Assembly (NCBI RefSeq): GCF_002368075.1
Contig: NZ_AP018314.1
Coordinates: 1,136,379 to 1,200,378 of the forward strand
DNA length: 64,000 nucleotides
Reading direction: 5' to 3'
From: Sphaerospermopsis kisseleviana NIES-73
Lineage (GTDB): Bacteria > Cyanobacteriota > Cyanobacteriia > Cyanobacteriales > Nostocaceae
Made by a program: the position numbers and the translations under genes. Each line of letters starts with the position of its first letter. The stretch's first letter is position 1. Positions 26,089-34,419 of the stretch are shown piece after piece. The notes beneath the pieces were generated by a model, which saw only the letters and a list, made by a program, of their open reading frames with translations, did no database searches and was not told where the DNA came from.

Positions 26089-26997
26089 ATGAGACAACTA
26101 GTTATTGTTGAGCGCGTATGCCTGATTGGTCATATCGTATCCATGGTGTTTGGACTGGTAGGGATATTACTGGTTATTCCTAATGCCGAAGTGATTTTGA
26201 GCTTATCTGAGGTCGGTCAGACTGTCATGCAGTGGAGCATGGCTGGTGGCGGTGTTGCCTATATGATTTTAGGTGCAGTGGGTGTGTTCCTGTATGCGTA
26301 CCGAAATTTGGGTTTAGGAAGGGCTTTGTGTTTTTTAGTGCCTTCGGTGTCCATTTCTTTGACAAGTGAGTTATTGGGAACTAGCACAGGTTTTCCTTTT
26401 GGTCACTACAGCTATTTGAGTGGTTTGGGTTATAAAATTGCGGGTTTAGTACCGTTTACTATTCCTTTGTCTTGGTTTTATGTGGGATGTGTTTCTTACC
26501 TGCTGGCGCGTGTAGGTTTAGAGGTAGATAAAAAACCCAGTTTATTACGTCATTTAGGGGCGATCGCTCTCGGTGCTTTATTGCTCACTTCTTGGGACTT
26601 TGTACTTGATCCGGCAATGAGCCAAACTTCTCTTCCCTTCTGGTATTGGCAACAACCTGGTGCTTTCTTTGGAATGCCTTATCAAAACTTTGCTGGTTGG
26701 ATGGGTACTGGTTCAGTGTTTATGACAGTAGCGGCGCTGTTGTGGAGAAACAACCCCATTAAATTAGAGCGATCGCAACTCAATATTCCTTTAGTAGTTT
26801 ATTTGGCTAACTTTGGTTTTGCCACAGTGATGAGTTTGGCTGCTGGCTTCTCTATCCCTGTATTGCTGGGTGTGTTACTTGGCGTTGCACCTGCTGTAGC
26901 ACTGTGGTTAAGAGGATCCGATGCATCCACTTCCGTAGCTGTGGAAGCAGCAAAACAGGAAGTTTCTGTTGGTAATGTGAAAGTTGCTTTAAAGTAA
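26089..26997 (+). CDS. cruF: Carotenoid 1'-hydroxylase CruF
   Basis: A 302-residue polytopic membrane protein of the CruF (DUF422, BisF-like) family that hydrates the psi end of gamma-carotene at C-1', a step toward myxol glycosides. Conserved motifs seen include SVSISLTSELLGTSTGFPFG, HYSYLSGLGYKI, LSWFYVGCVSYL and SWDFVLDPAMS, with acidic residues within the membrane typical of these hydratases. It is followed after about 150 bases by a cruG-type glycosyltransferase, the conserved cyanobacterial pairing for myxoxanthophyll synthesis. Confidence 0.9.
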   Translation: MRQLVIVERVCLIGHIVSMVFGLVGILLVIPNAEVILSLSEVGQTVMQWSMAGGGVAYMILGAVGVFLYAYRNLGLGRALCFLVPSVSISLTSELLGTSTGFPFGHYSYLSGLGYKIAGLVPFTIPLSWFYVGCVSYLLARVGLEVDKKPSLLRHLGAIALGALLLTSWDFVLDPAMSQTSLPFWYWQQPGAFFGMPYQNFAGWMGTGSVFMTVAALLWRNNPIKLERSQLNIPLVVYLANFGFATVMSLAAGFSIPVLLGVLLGVAPAVALWLRGSDASTSVAVEAAKQEVSVGNVKVALK

Positions 26998-27148
26998 CTT
27001 CAATAGTGCTGAGTCAATAATTAATTAATTACACTCAGCACTAACTTGGTAATTGGTAATGGGTAATGGGTAATTGGTAATTAGTATAAATTTTATATTT
27101 TCTGCCTTCTGCCTCCTGCCTCCTATATTTTTAATTGGTATACATATT

Positions 27149-28318
27149 TTGATTACAGAAAGCATTATTTCACTTCTACTATTACTGATCCAAGTACCAG
27201 CAACGGCGCTGTTATTGTCACGTTTGCTCAAGGGTCCCAGAAGACATCCACCTTTGCAACCACAACAACCAACCCCGGATATTTTGGGTAGTGTGAGTGT
27301 GGTTGTTCCCACTTTAAATGAAGCTTTGCGTATTAGTCCCCTGTTAGCTGGGTTAAGTCGGCAAAGCTATGAAGTCCGAGAAGTTATTGTTGTGGATAGC
27401 AGATCCCAGGATGGTACTCCCGACTTGGTAAAAGCTACACAACAAAAAGATCCCCGCTTTCGGGTCATGAATGATGATCCTTTACCTCCCGGTTGGGTGG
27501 GTCGTCCTTGGGCTTTACATAACGGCTTTTTGTTTAGTTCCCCAGACAGTGAGTGGTTTTTGGGGATGGATGCCGATATTCAACCTCATCCCGGTTTGGT
27601 CGCTAGTTTGGTGAAAACAGCCCAAACAGAGGGTTATGATTTGGTTTCCCTGTCTCCTCAGTTTATTCTCAAGTATCCTGGTGAATGTTGGTTACAACCG
27701 GCTTTGTTGATGACGCTGTTATATAGATTTGATCCTGCGGGTATTCACACTGAACAACCGGAAAGGGTGATGGCTAACGGACAGTGTTTTTTATGTCGGC
27801 GCTCGGTTTTAGCGGCTGTAGATGGTTATAGCACTGCTAAAGGTTCTTTTTGTGATGATGTTACCTTAGCGCGAAATATTGCGGCGGCTGGTTTTAAGGT
27901 GGGGTTTTTGGATGGGGCTAAAGTTTTCAAAGTGCGGATGTATGAGGGAGCAAAGGAAACTTGGAAGGAGTGGGGGCGCAGTTTAGATTTAAAGGATGCT
28001 TCTAACCGCGCTCAAATTTGGGGTGATTTATGGTTATTGTCCTCTGTACAGGGTTTACCCATATTGATTTTACTGGGCTTTCTTCCCCTGCTTCCCCTGC
28101 CTCCCCTGCTCCCCCTGCGCCTGTTATTGGGACTGAATATATTTTTACTGGTAATTCGCTTTGCTTTGTTATTGGCGATCGCTCCTTCCTACGACCGGAA
28201 AAATGCTCAGGGTGGTTGGTTGTTCTGGCTTTCTCCTTTAGCTGATCCCCTCGCTGTGCTGAGAATCTTTTTATCTGCACTCCGCAAACCCAAGGAATGG
28301 CGAGGAAGAAAGTATTGA
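27149..28318 (+). CDS. cruG: Glycosyltransferase CruG (myxol 2'-O-glycosylation)
   Basis: A family 2 glycosyltransferase of about 390 residues that attaches the sugar of myxoxanthophyll after CruF action. After an N-terminal helix come VSVVVPTLNEALRISPLL, VIVVDSRSQDGTPD, the DxD-type FLGMDADIQPHP, and the acceptor-site FCDDVTLARN; C-terminal helices anchor it to the membrane. The start is uncertain: the open frame extends up to 27074 through a GGTAATT array, so the TTG at 27149 is preferred. A Leu/Pro-rich stretch (about 28080-28125) is encoded by repeated CCCCTGCCT-like units. Confidence 0.83.
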   Translation: MITESIISLLLLLIQVPATALLLSRLLKGPRRHPPLQPQQPTPDILGSVSVVVPTLNEALRISPLLAGLSRQSYEVREVIVVDSRSQDGTPDLVKATQQKDPRFRVMNDDPLPPGWVGRPWALHNGFLFSSPDSEWFLGMDADIQPHPGLVASLVKTAQTEGYDLVSLSPQFILKYPGECWLQPALLMTLLYRFDPAGIHTEQPERVMANGQCFLCRRSVLAAVDGYSTAKGSFCDDVTLARNIAAAGFKVGFLDGAKVFKVRMYEGAKETWKEWGRSLDLKDASNRAQIWGDLWLLSSVQGLPILILLGFLPLLPLPPLLPLRLLLGLNIFLLVIRFALLLAIAPSYDRKNAQGGWLFWLSPLADPLAVLRIFLSALRKPKEWRGRKY

Positions 28319-28320
28319 GT

Positions 28321-28407
28321 AGGTGACAGGTGACAGGTGACAGGTGACAGAAAAGAGTTTTTACCAATTACCCATTACCCATTACCCATTACCCATTACC
28401 CATTACC
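28321..28407. repeat. Two heptamer arrays, GGTGACA and TTACCCA
   Basis: Four copies of GGTGACA (28321-28350) and about six of TTACCCA (28361-28407) fill the gap between the convergent cruG and rnhA genes. Confidence 0.93.
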
Positions 28408-28412
28408 ATGAT

Positions 28413-29321
28413 TTATTCATTGTCATTTACCACTTGATCACCTCTTTCTAGTTCCCAAAGAATTTGATTTCCTTCCCGTCGTACCCGTGAAACTATCCAA
28501 TTTCGCCAACGCCATTGATCTCCCCGACTGGTGACAGCACTTGCATGGACATCCATCAAGTCTGCTAGTTCGGAACTGGTGATTAAATAGCCTTTTTCGG
28601 CAATTTCGTCAGCAACCCGCAAAGTTTCAACTAGGTTGCGGAGGTGTAAAACCCTCATCTCAGGTGGTTTTTCGTTGTTTGTGGTTGCAGCTGACGCTGT
28701 AGATGGTTCCATAGTGGTTGTGTCTGATAAAAAAGTTCTGCTTTCCGAAATGTTTTCTTCGATTTGTGTAGAGTTGATTGGAGAATCAGATACTTTTGTG
28801 AAATTTACATTGTTTGTATTGGTTAAGGTTGCATCAAGATTTTCCGGGGATAATTGTTGAAGAGATGGAATTTTGCCGCTGGCAAAGGAGCGAGCAATCA
28901 CATCACACCTTTCGTTACCTATGTTACCAGAATGTCCGCGCACGTGCTGCCATTTTACAAGTCGGCTGTTGAGTCTATCCAGGGTTTCTAACAGGTCTTG
29001 GTTTTGGACTGGGTTTCCGTCTGCTTTTTTCCAACCTTTCTTTTTCCAACCCTGCATCCATTTGGTAACACTGTTAATGAGATATTCGCTATCGGTGTAC
29101 AGGGTGATGGGTTGGGTTTGTCCAGATGTAGCAAAAAATTCTAGGGCAGCGATCGCCGCTTGCATTTCCATTTTATTATTGGTGGTATGCCGGGATGCGT
29201 CCCCCATTTCGTAAACTGAACCATCATTAAAGTAAACAACAACACCCCAACCACCAGGACCAGGGTTGCCAGTGCAAGCACCATCGGTATATATGCTTTG
29301 AATTATGCGTTGTGTAGACAT
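28413..29321 (-). CDS. rnhA: Ribonuclease HI with C-terminal winged-helix-like extension
   Basis: Residues 1-150 are RNase HI, which cuts RNA in RNA-DNA hybrids. The catalytic acids are in IYTDGACTGNPGPGG, NNKMEMQAA, LYTDSEYLIN and GNERCDVIAR. A Ser/Thr/Asn-rich linker (about 160-215) leads to a C-terminal domain of about 85 residues (LVETLRVADEIAEKGYLITS, ELADLMDVHASAVTSRGDQW) that reads like a DNA-binding winged helix. The extension nearly doubles the protein; typical RNase HI is about 155 residues. Similar extensions occur in cyanobacteria. Confidence 0.92.
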   Translation of the reverse strand: MSTQRIIQSIYTDGACTGNPGPGGWGVVVYFNDGSVYEMGDASRHTTNNKMEMQAAIAALEFFATSGQTQPITLYTDSEYLINSVTKWMQGWKKKGWKKADGNPVQNQDLLETLDRLNSRLVKWQHVRGHSGNIGNERCDVIARSFASGKIPSLQQLSPENLDATLTNTNNVNFTKVSDSPINSTQIEENISESRTFLSDTTTMEPSTASAATTNNEKPPEMRVLHLRNLVETLRVADEIAEKGYLITSSELADLMDVHASAVTSRGDQWRWRNWIVSRVRREGNQILWELERGDQVVNDNE

Positions 29322-29784
29322 GATGAGTGATTAAAAATTCAAAATTAAAAATTAATAATGAGTTGCACACAGAGATTAGCAAAAAAGGGTTTTATAAATC
29401 AAGTCATCAAAGTTGCACCCTCAGTCATCAATTATCAGTCATCAGCCAATAGTATTATTAGTCAAAATGAAGCAGTTTTGATTTCAATAATGTTATTTAC
29501 ATCTATAGTGATCCGATTTGATTCATGAATTTTTCGTGGAGGCAGGGAACAGGAAACTCTTAACAGGAAAGAACGCTGTCAGTATTTATGGTGAGCGAAG
29601 CCGAACCATGTACTGAGTTCTGTTCAAAAATCAAATAGGAGTCCTATATTTCTGTTAATTATGTTTATTTTATATGTTTATTTTAGATAACTAAAACTAT
29701 TCTCTATTCCCTATTCCTTCTTCACTATTTTCTAACTCCACAAAAATACTTTCAACAATATTCCCAATTTATATTAATATTTTA
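29322..29784. other. Gene-free spacer with a short dispersed repeat
   Basis: About 460 bases between divergent genes. GGTGAGCGAAGCCGAACCAT near 29590, continued by GTACTGAGTTCTG, looks like a small dispersed palindromic repeat; a partly similar piece (CTTCGACAAGCTCAGTGCAT) is near 25868. No coding frame is evident. Confidence 0.4.
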
Positions 29785-29844
29785 TTGTCATTTATTGTCA
29801 AATATCAAACAATGATTCAATTAACTGTAGTCAAGAAAATCATC

Positions 29845-30324
29845 ATGCAATATCTAAACACATTTCCACAAAGGATAAAGAGTATTACATTAGCAATACT
29901 CTTAACCTTATTTATTGGTTTCATGCTTCCTGCTGTTACATGGGCAACTGGTTTAGGAGTGACATCAGGTTATCTGAGTCCTTGTCCCAATACAAATAAC
30001 TGTGTTGTCAGTCAAAATGCAGATACTAAACACGCCATTGATCCGATTATTTATCATGTAGACCGTGATCAAGCAAGAAAAACCTTACTCCAAGTTCTCA
30101 CTGTTGTACCACGTACAGAAGTTATAGAACAAACAGATAATTACATTCATGCTATTTCTAAAAGTCGCATCTTCAAATTTGTTGATGATGTAGAGTTTTA
30201 TTTACCAAATGATGAACCAGTAATTCATATCCGTTCAGCTTCTCGTGTGGGAGAGTCGGATCTTGGTGTCAACCGCAGACGTATGGAACAAATTCGTTTA
30301 GCTTTGCGTGATTTAAACATTTAA
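29845..30324 (+). CDS. DUF1499-family exported protein
   Basis: A protein of about 159 residues. A signal peptide (ITLAILLTLFIGFMLPAVTW, cleavage near WA-TG) precedes the DUF1499 domain, recognised by LSPCPNTNNCVVSQ at its start and by IHIRSASRVGESDLGVNRRR near its end. The function is unknown; homologues are thylakoid or periplasmic. ATG at 29845 gives the best signal peptide; ATGs at 29812 and an earlier TTG-type start are also open. Confidence 0.8.
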   Translation: MQYLNTFPQRIKSITLAILLTLFIGFMLPAVTWATGLGVTSGYLSPCPNTNNCVVSQNADTKHAIDPIIYHVDRDQARKTLLQVLTVVPRTEVIEQTDNYIHAISKSRIFKFVDDVEFYLPNDEPVIHIRSASRVGESDLGVNRRRMEQIRLALRDLNI

Positions 30325-30373
30325 TTGAAATAGAAATCAAATATTGATTTTCTAGCATCATCTATTCATCAAA

Positions 30374-30937
30374 TTACCTTTGATTGTGAACCTGAGACAA
30401 GGGAGTTAACAAACCATCAATACTGACAAAATTTTTCTGTTGATGATATTCTTTAATTCCCTGTTCACCTTTCTTAATAGCCCAGTTAACTAAAGTGTCT
30501 CTTTGTCTTTTATATTCATAAAATGGCACAGCAAAACCACAGGAAGTTTGCACCCTGTCAATATCAGCAACAATTATTTGCCGAGTTCCGTTAATCGGAG
30601 GAAATAAAGAATACAAATAATCCCATTCAGCAGCATTAGGTAATATAGTTTTTCCCTGTCCATAAAGCCGCAAAATAGAAGGTGGTTCTTGAAAAGCGCA
30701 AAACATAAATGTAATTCTGCCATTTTCTAACAGATGGGCAGAAGTTTCATTACCGCTACCTGTGACATCTAAATAAGCAACCCGATGGGGTGAAAGAATA
30801 CGAAAGCTATCTAAACCTTTAGGAGAAATGTTAACATGACCAGTAGGACTTAAAGGGGCAGTCCCAACAAAAAACATCTGCTGATTTGCAATAAATTTTT
30901 GCAATTCTTCGGTGATAGATTCAAAAACTTTAGCCAT
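30374..30937 (-). CDS. Pyridoxamine 5'-phosphate oxidase-like flavoprotein
   Basis: A 187-residue protein of the PNPOx-like split-barrel fold. MAKVFESITEELQKFI begins it, then FFVGTAPLSPTGHVNISPKG (the flavin-binding strand pair), RVAYLDVTGSGNETSAHLLE and ITFMFCAFQEPPSILRLYG, a common pattern in FMN-binding stress or detoxification proteins. The start at 30937 is preferred over one 48 bases upstream. It diverges from the next gene with about 69 bases between starts. Confidence 0.8.
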   Translation of the reverse strand: MAKVFESITEELQKFIANQQMFFVGTAPLSPTGHVNISPKGLDSFRILSPHRVAYLDVTGSGNETSAHLLENGRITFMFCAFQEPPSILRLYGQGKTILPNAAEWDYLYSLFPPINGTRQIIVADIDRVQTSCGFAVPFYEYKRQRDTLVNWAIKKGEQGIKEYHQQKNFVSIDGLLTPLSQVHNQR

Positions 30938-31006
30938 AAACAGTTTGATAGTTTTTGCAGATTTGTTATTTTCTACCATTCTCACAAAGCTTAACTTGTG
31001 TTTGAA

Positions 31007-31942
31007 ATGTCGTCAATATTTTTATCTCCACCTCTAGAAAAAATTAATCATCAAATAGCTGATAGTGCTGGTGTTGAGTTATATGTATTCCGTCTTGATC
31101 TCATGCACCCCCAAATTAATGGTAACAAATGGTTCAAGCTGAAATACAATTTATTAGAAGCTCAGGAAAAAAAATACTCTACCATTCTTACTTTTGGTGG
31201 TGCTTATTCTAACCATATTTTTGCTACCGCTGCCGCAGGTAAGGTTTTTGGTTTGCGTACTCTTGGGGTGATTCGTGGAGAAGAAACTTTACCACTGAAT
31301 CCTACCTTAAATTTTGCCATAGAACAAGGCATGGAGTTAGTATATTGCGATCGCACAACTTACAAAAAACGGCACACAAACCAACTACAGGAAGAATTAA
31401 AACAACGATTTGGTGAAGTATTCATCATTCCCGAAGGTGGTGGTAATTTAAATGGTGTGCGTGGTTGTACAGAAATCATGGAAAACCTAAAATATCTTGA
31501 CATTGACACAATTTGTCTCGCCTGTGGCACAGGTACAACCCTAGCTGGAATTGCTTTATCATTACATTCAAATCAGAAAATTATCGGATTTCCTATATTA
31601 AAAGGTGGAGAATTTTTAGCACCACAGATTACAAATTTAACACAAGATTATATTCAATCCGGTTTACCTGTACCAGTTCATAATCCGGCACATTGGCAAT
31701 TGCTATACAATTACCATTTCGGAGGTTATGCAAAAGTTAACCAAGAGTTAATTAAATTTTGTCACACATTCCAACAGGAACATAACATACCCCTAGATTA
31801 CGTATATACGGGAAAAATGTTTTATGGTGTAATGGATTTATTAAAAAAGGGATTTTTTTCACCAGGTAAAATACTATTAATACATACTGGTGGGTTACAA
31901 GGAAATTCTGGTATCGAAGAAAAATTACTTAAAAAAATATGA
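31007..31942 (+). CDS. ACC deaminase/D-cysteine desulfhydrase family PLP enzyme
   Basis: A 311-residue fold-type II PLP enzyme. The PLP lysine lies in NGNKWFKLKYNL, the substrate loop is TFGGAYSNHIFATAAAG, and the phosphate-binding stretch is ACGTGTTLAG. Members act as 1-aminocyclopropane-1-carboxylate deaminase or D-cysteine desulfhydrase; desulfhydrase-like activity is more usual in bacteria without plant hosts. The ATG at 31007 (MSSIFLSPP) is preferred. The downstream hairpin at 31979 serves both convergent genes. Confidence 0.83.
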   Translation: MSSIFLSPPLEKINHQIADSAGVELYVFRLDLMHPQINGNKWFKLKYNLLEAQEKKYSTILTFGGAYSNHIFATAAAGKVFGLRTLGVIRGEETLPLNPTLNFAIEQGMELVYCDRTTYKKRHTNQLQEELKQRFGEVFIIPEGGGNLNGVRGCTEIMENLKYLDIDTICLACGTGTTLAGIALSLHSNQKIIGFPILKGGEFLAPQITNLTQDYIQSGLPVPVHNPAHWQLLYNYHFGGYAKVNQELIKFCHTFQQEHNIPLDYVYTGKMFYGVMDLLKKGFFSPGKILLIHTGGLQGNSGIEEKLLKKI

Positions 31943-31978
31943 AAAACATATTTAATTAAAACAAATTTTTTACCACTA

Positions 31979-32011
31979 AGATCCCCGACTTCTTCAAGAA
32001 GTCGGGGATCT
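31979..32011. terminator. Dispersed terminator-like palindrome between convergent genes
   Basis: A perfect inverted repeat of 16-base arms (AGATCCCCGACTTCTT and its complement) around one base, centred between two convergent genes. It can act as a bidirectional terminator. Same family as 12948-12976. Confidence 0.8.
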
Positions 32012-32016
32012 GAAAA

Positions 32017-32439
32017 TCATAAAGTTACACCATGTTTTTTAGCAATTTCAGTAAGTTGATCATACTGATGTTGTGCTGCTTTCGTTAAAATTGCTTCTGC
32101 TTCTGTGGGATCAGTACCATCTTTAGGAATTAAATACTTCACATAAAGAGAAACAAAATCAACAACAGCTGCTAAACCAGACAAATCATGTTTATCAGAT
32201 TGTTGTCCAGCAATAACAGCAACTAAACCAGCACGAATAGGATCAGGTTTCAATTTCATAAACTGATCAATTAGCTGTTTTAAATAATCTGCTGTTGCTA
32301 AATTTTGCAACTTACTTTGATCAGGTTTAAATTCCAATCCTGCGGCTTTAGACTGTTCTAAAACACACCATTCTGTAAATTCTTGCAGTGCAGCATCAGT
32401 AAGTTTAGGGAGATATTGGTACAGTTCTAAATTAGACAC
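32017..32439 (-). CDS. Hypothetical helical protein
   Basis: A 140-residue soluble protein, mainly helical (LTDAALQEFTEWCVLEQSKA; YLKQLIDQFMKLKPDPIRAG; AEAILTKAAQHQYDQLTEIA). No catalytic motif or known family is seen. It is convergent with the PLP enzyme and shares its palindromic terminator. Confidence 0.65.
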   Translation of the reverse strand: MSNLELYQYLPKLTDAALQEFTEWCVLEQSKAAGLEFKPDQSKLQNLATADYLKQLIDQFMKLKPDPIRAGLVAVIAGQQSDKHDLSGLAAVVDFVSLYVKYLIPKDGTDPTEAEAILTKAAQHQYDQLTEIAKKHGVTL

Positions 32440-32604
32440 AAGGTGACACCAAATTGAGGTTTTTTAATTGCATCAAGTCCACCCTAACCTACTGTTTGAT
32501 AGAGTTTTGTAATAAAACTGACAATATAGGTTTTAGATCCCCCCAACCCCCCTTAAAAAGCAGGGCTGTTTCATTCGTTTAAGAGGGTACATTTGTCAAT
32601 ATCT

Positions 32605-32750
32605 TTAGTGATAGTTTTTGAAACAAAATTGATGTGAACCAGCTACAATACCAGCAGCAGGAGGCGCAACAACACTCGTAGTTCGCTATTTGCTAAATTA
32701 CCTCCTGCTTGAACTAGACTGTCAGCAGCTTTTTTCAAATATTTTCGCAT
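32605..32750 (-). pseudogene. Possible frameshifted small peptide gene
   Basis: An ATG at 32750 opens 35 codons (MRKYLKKAADSLVQAGGNLA...) and stops at 32643. Past residue 24 the composition becomes an odd Leu run, while the +1 frame reads TTSVVAPPAAGIVAGSH to a stop at 32605, which looks more protein-like. A single-base slip could therefore have broken a gene of about 48 codons. No family is recognised; this is weak evidence. Confidence 0.22.
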
Positions 32751-32764
32751 TGTGAATTGGTATG

Positions 32765-32797
32765 AGATACCGGACTTCTTCAAGAAGTCCGGTATCT
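32765..32797. terminator. Dispersed terminator-like palindrome, variant arms
   Basis: A perfect inverted repeat, AGATACCGGACTTCTT and its complement. Compared with the ATCCCCGAC type, both arms changed together (CCCCGAC to ACCGGAC, GTCGGGG to GTCCGGT), so pairing is preserved. Confidence 0.75.
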
Positions 32798-32848
32798 ATA
32801 AACTTGAGGATTGCTATAATAAAATTAATATACATAATAAAATAAACT

Positions 32849-33487
32849 ATGATAGCCACTACAACCCCAGCAGAAACGAGAACTTTAGTAGAAAACATTA
32901 GCTGGCAAACATTTAAAACTATGCTGGCAGAAATGGGATGTAACCGTAACACCAAATTTGCTTATGATCATGGAAATATAGAAATTATGACTCCCCAAAT
33001 GCCCCATGAAAATTCTAACCGTAATATAGAAGGTTTTGTAATAATTTTATGTGAAGAATTAGGATTAGAAATTAAACGCGCTGGTTCTTTGACATTAACG
33101 AGAGATGATATCCAACGTGGTGCAGAACCAGATAGTAGTTATTACATTCAAAATGAATATTTAGTGAGAAGTAAAGATAAAATAGATTTAGCTATTGATC
33201 CACCACCAGATTTAGTTTTAGAAGTGGAGTATTCCCGACCCCAAATTGATAAATTAAAACTTTATGCCGCTTTGGGTATTCCTGAATTTTGGCGTTATAA
33301 TGGTAGTGAATTAAGAATCTATACTCTCACCAATGGAGAATATTTAGAAGTTGAAATCAGTCCCACTTTTACACCTATAACTATCAAGGAAATTCCTGGA
33401 TTTTTGGCAGAAACTTCAAACATCGGAGAAATAGCGACAACACGCATTTTTAGAAATTGGGTGAAAGAACAATTATGGAAAAAATGA
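32849..33487 (+). CDS. Uma2-family (DUF820) PD-(D/E)XK-like protein
   Basis: A 212-residue Uma2/DUF820 protein. Typical features are ISWQTFKTMLAEMG at the start, MTPQMPHENSNRNI, EPDSSYYIQN with the conserved Asp, PPPDLVLEVEYS with the acidic strand, and LYAALGIPEFWRYNG. Most of the endonuclease-like active-site pattern (Asp, Glu) is present. The function of the family is unsettled. It precedes another family member by 97 bases on the same strand. Confidence 0.85.
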   Translation: MIATTTPAETRTLVENISWQTFKTMLAEMGCNRNTKFAYDHGNIEIMTPQMPHENSNRNIEGFVIILCEELGLEIKRAGSLTLTRDDIQRGAEPDSSYYIQNEYLVRSKDKIDLAIDPPPDLVLEVEYSRPQIDKLKLYAALGIPEFWRYNGSELRIYTLTNGEYLEVEISPTFTPITIKEIPGFLAETSNIGEIATTRIFRNWVKEQLWKK

Positions 33488-33541
33488 AACATTAAAACCT
33501 TAAAAATCATTGTTGAAAAACATGATTTGTTTTTTGAAGCC

Positions 33542-33581
33542 AAAATCTAAAATCTAAAATCCAAAATCTAAAATCTAAAAT
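33542..33581. repeat. Heptamer array AAAATCT, about 5.5 copies
   Basis: The array ends three bases before the start codon of the next gene, so it replaces the usual ribosome-binding region; no Shine-Dalgarno sequence is visible there. Confidence 0.85.
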
Positions 33582-33584
33582 AAA

Positions 33585-34343
33585 ATGACTTACTCACCAC
33601 CTTTACCCCCACAAACAGAACCACCCCTTCCCCCAAGGGAAACCTTACCCACAATGTATGATTTACCAAGCGAAAACCAGGAGGAAAAAGGTTTGCCAGA
33701 TGATTTTCATTTTTTACAACCCTTACTTTTATATTTGACTTTTCAACCCATAAACTGGAATCCAGAATTAGTTTATAGTGCTGCGGATCTCAATCTTTAT
33801 TATGATCTACAACATCCTTTATGGTATAAAAGACCTGATTGGTTTGGTGTAGTTGGAGTTTCTAAATTATATAATCATCAAGATTTGCGTTTAAGTTATG
33901 TCACTTGGCAAGAACCAGCTAACCCTTTTGTGGTAGTTGAATTATTATCACCGGGAACAGAAGAAGAAGATTTAGGAACTAAAGCAAGTCAAGCAGATAA
34001 ACCCCCTACAAAATGGGAAGTTTACGAACGCATATTAAGGATTCCTTATTATATTGTTTTTAGTCGTTATACCAACGAAGTCCGCGCATTTCAATTAGTA
34101 GGTGGTCATTATGAATCTGTAAATTTTATTGATGGACGTTTACATATCCCAGAAATAGGTTTAAGTTTGGGGTTATGGGAAGGAACATTTCGTGGTATTC
34201 CTAAACTTTGGTTGAGGTGGTTTACATTAGATGGAGAATTAATTCCCGAACCTTCAGAAGAAGCAAAGGCAGCGAAAATAAAAGCCGAAAAATTAGCGGA
34301 AAAATTGCGTAAATTGGGTATTAATCCTGATGAAATTATGTAA
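33585..34343 (+). CDS. Uma2-family (DUF820) protein, proline-rich N-terminus
   Basis: A 252-residue Uma2/DUF820 member. A proline-rich head (PPLPPQTEPPLPPRE) leads into the domain with KRPDWFGVVG, PFVVVELLSPGTEEEDLG, and IPYYIVFSRYTNEVRAF. The C-terminal 30 residues form a charged helix (AKAAKIKAEKLAEKLRKLG) much like the tail of the member at 8354. Upstream heptamer repeats touch the start codon. Confidence 0.85.
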   Translation: MTYSPPLPPQTEPPLPPRETLPTMYDLPSENQEEKGLPDDFHFLQPLLLYLTFQPINWNPELVYSAADLNLYYDLQHPLWYKRPDWFGVVGVSKLYNHQDLRLSYVTWQEPANPFVVVELLSPGTEEEDLGTKASQADKPPTKWEVYERILRIPYYIVFSRYTNEVRAFQLVGGHYESVNFIDGRLHIPEIGLSLGLWEGTFRGIPKLWLRWFTLDGELIPEPSEEAKAAKIKAEKLAEKLRKLGINPDEIM

Positions 34344-34378
34344 TAGTAAATAACTACTCAATTACGTAGTTTAAGTGT

Positions 34379-34411
34379 AGATACCGGACTTTTTAAAGAA
34401 GTCTGGTATCT
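34379..34411. terminator. Dispersed terminator-like palindrome, variant arms
   Basis: AGATACCGGACTTTTT pairs with AAAGAAGTCTGGTATCT (one G-U-type change) between the convergent Uma2 and CO2-hydration genes, nine bases from the latter's stop. Same variant as 32765-32797. Confidence 0.7.
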
Positions 34412-34419
34412 TTAGCTGA

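Noticed and set aside
34344-34419. cupS gene after the CO2 hydration gene
   Set aside because: Only 76 bases with a hairpin separate it from a convergent Uma2 gene; no cupS is present in the window.
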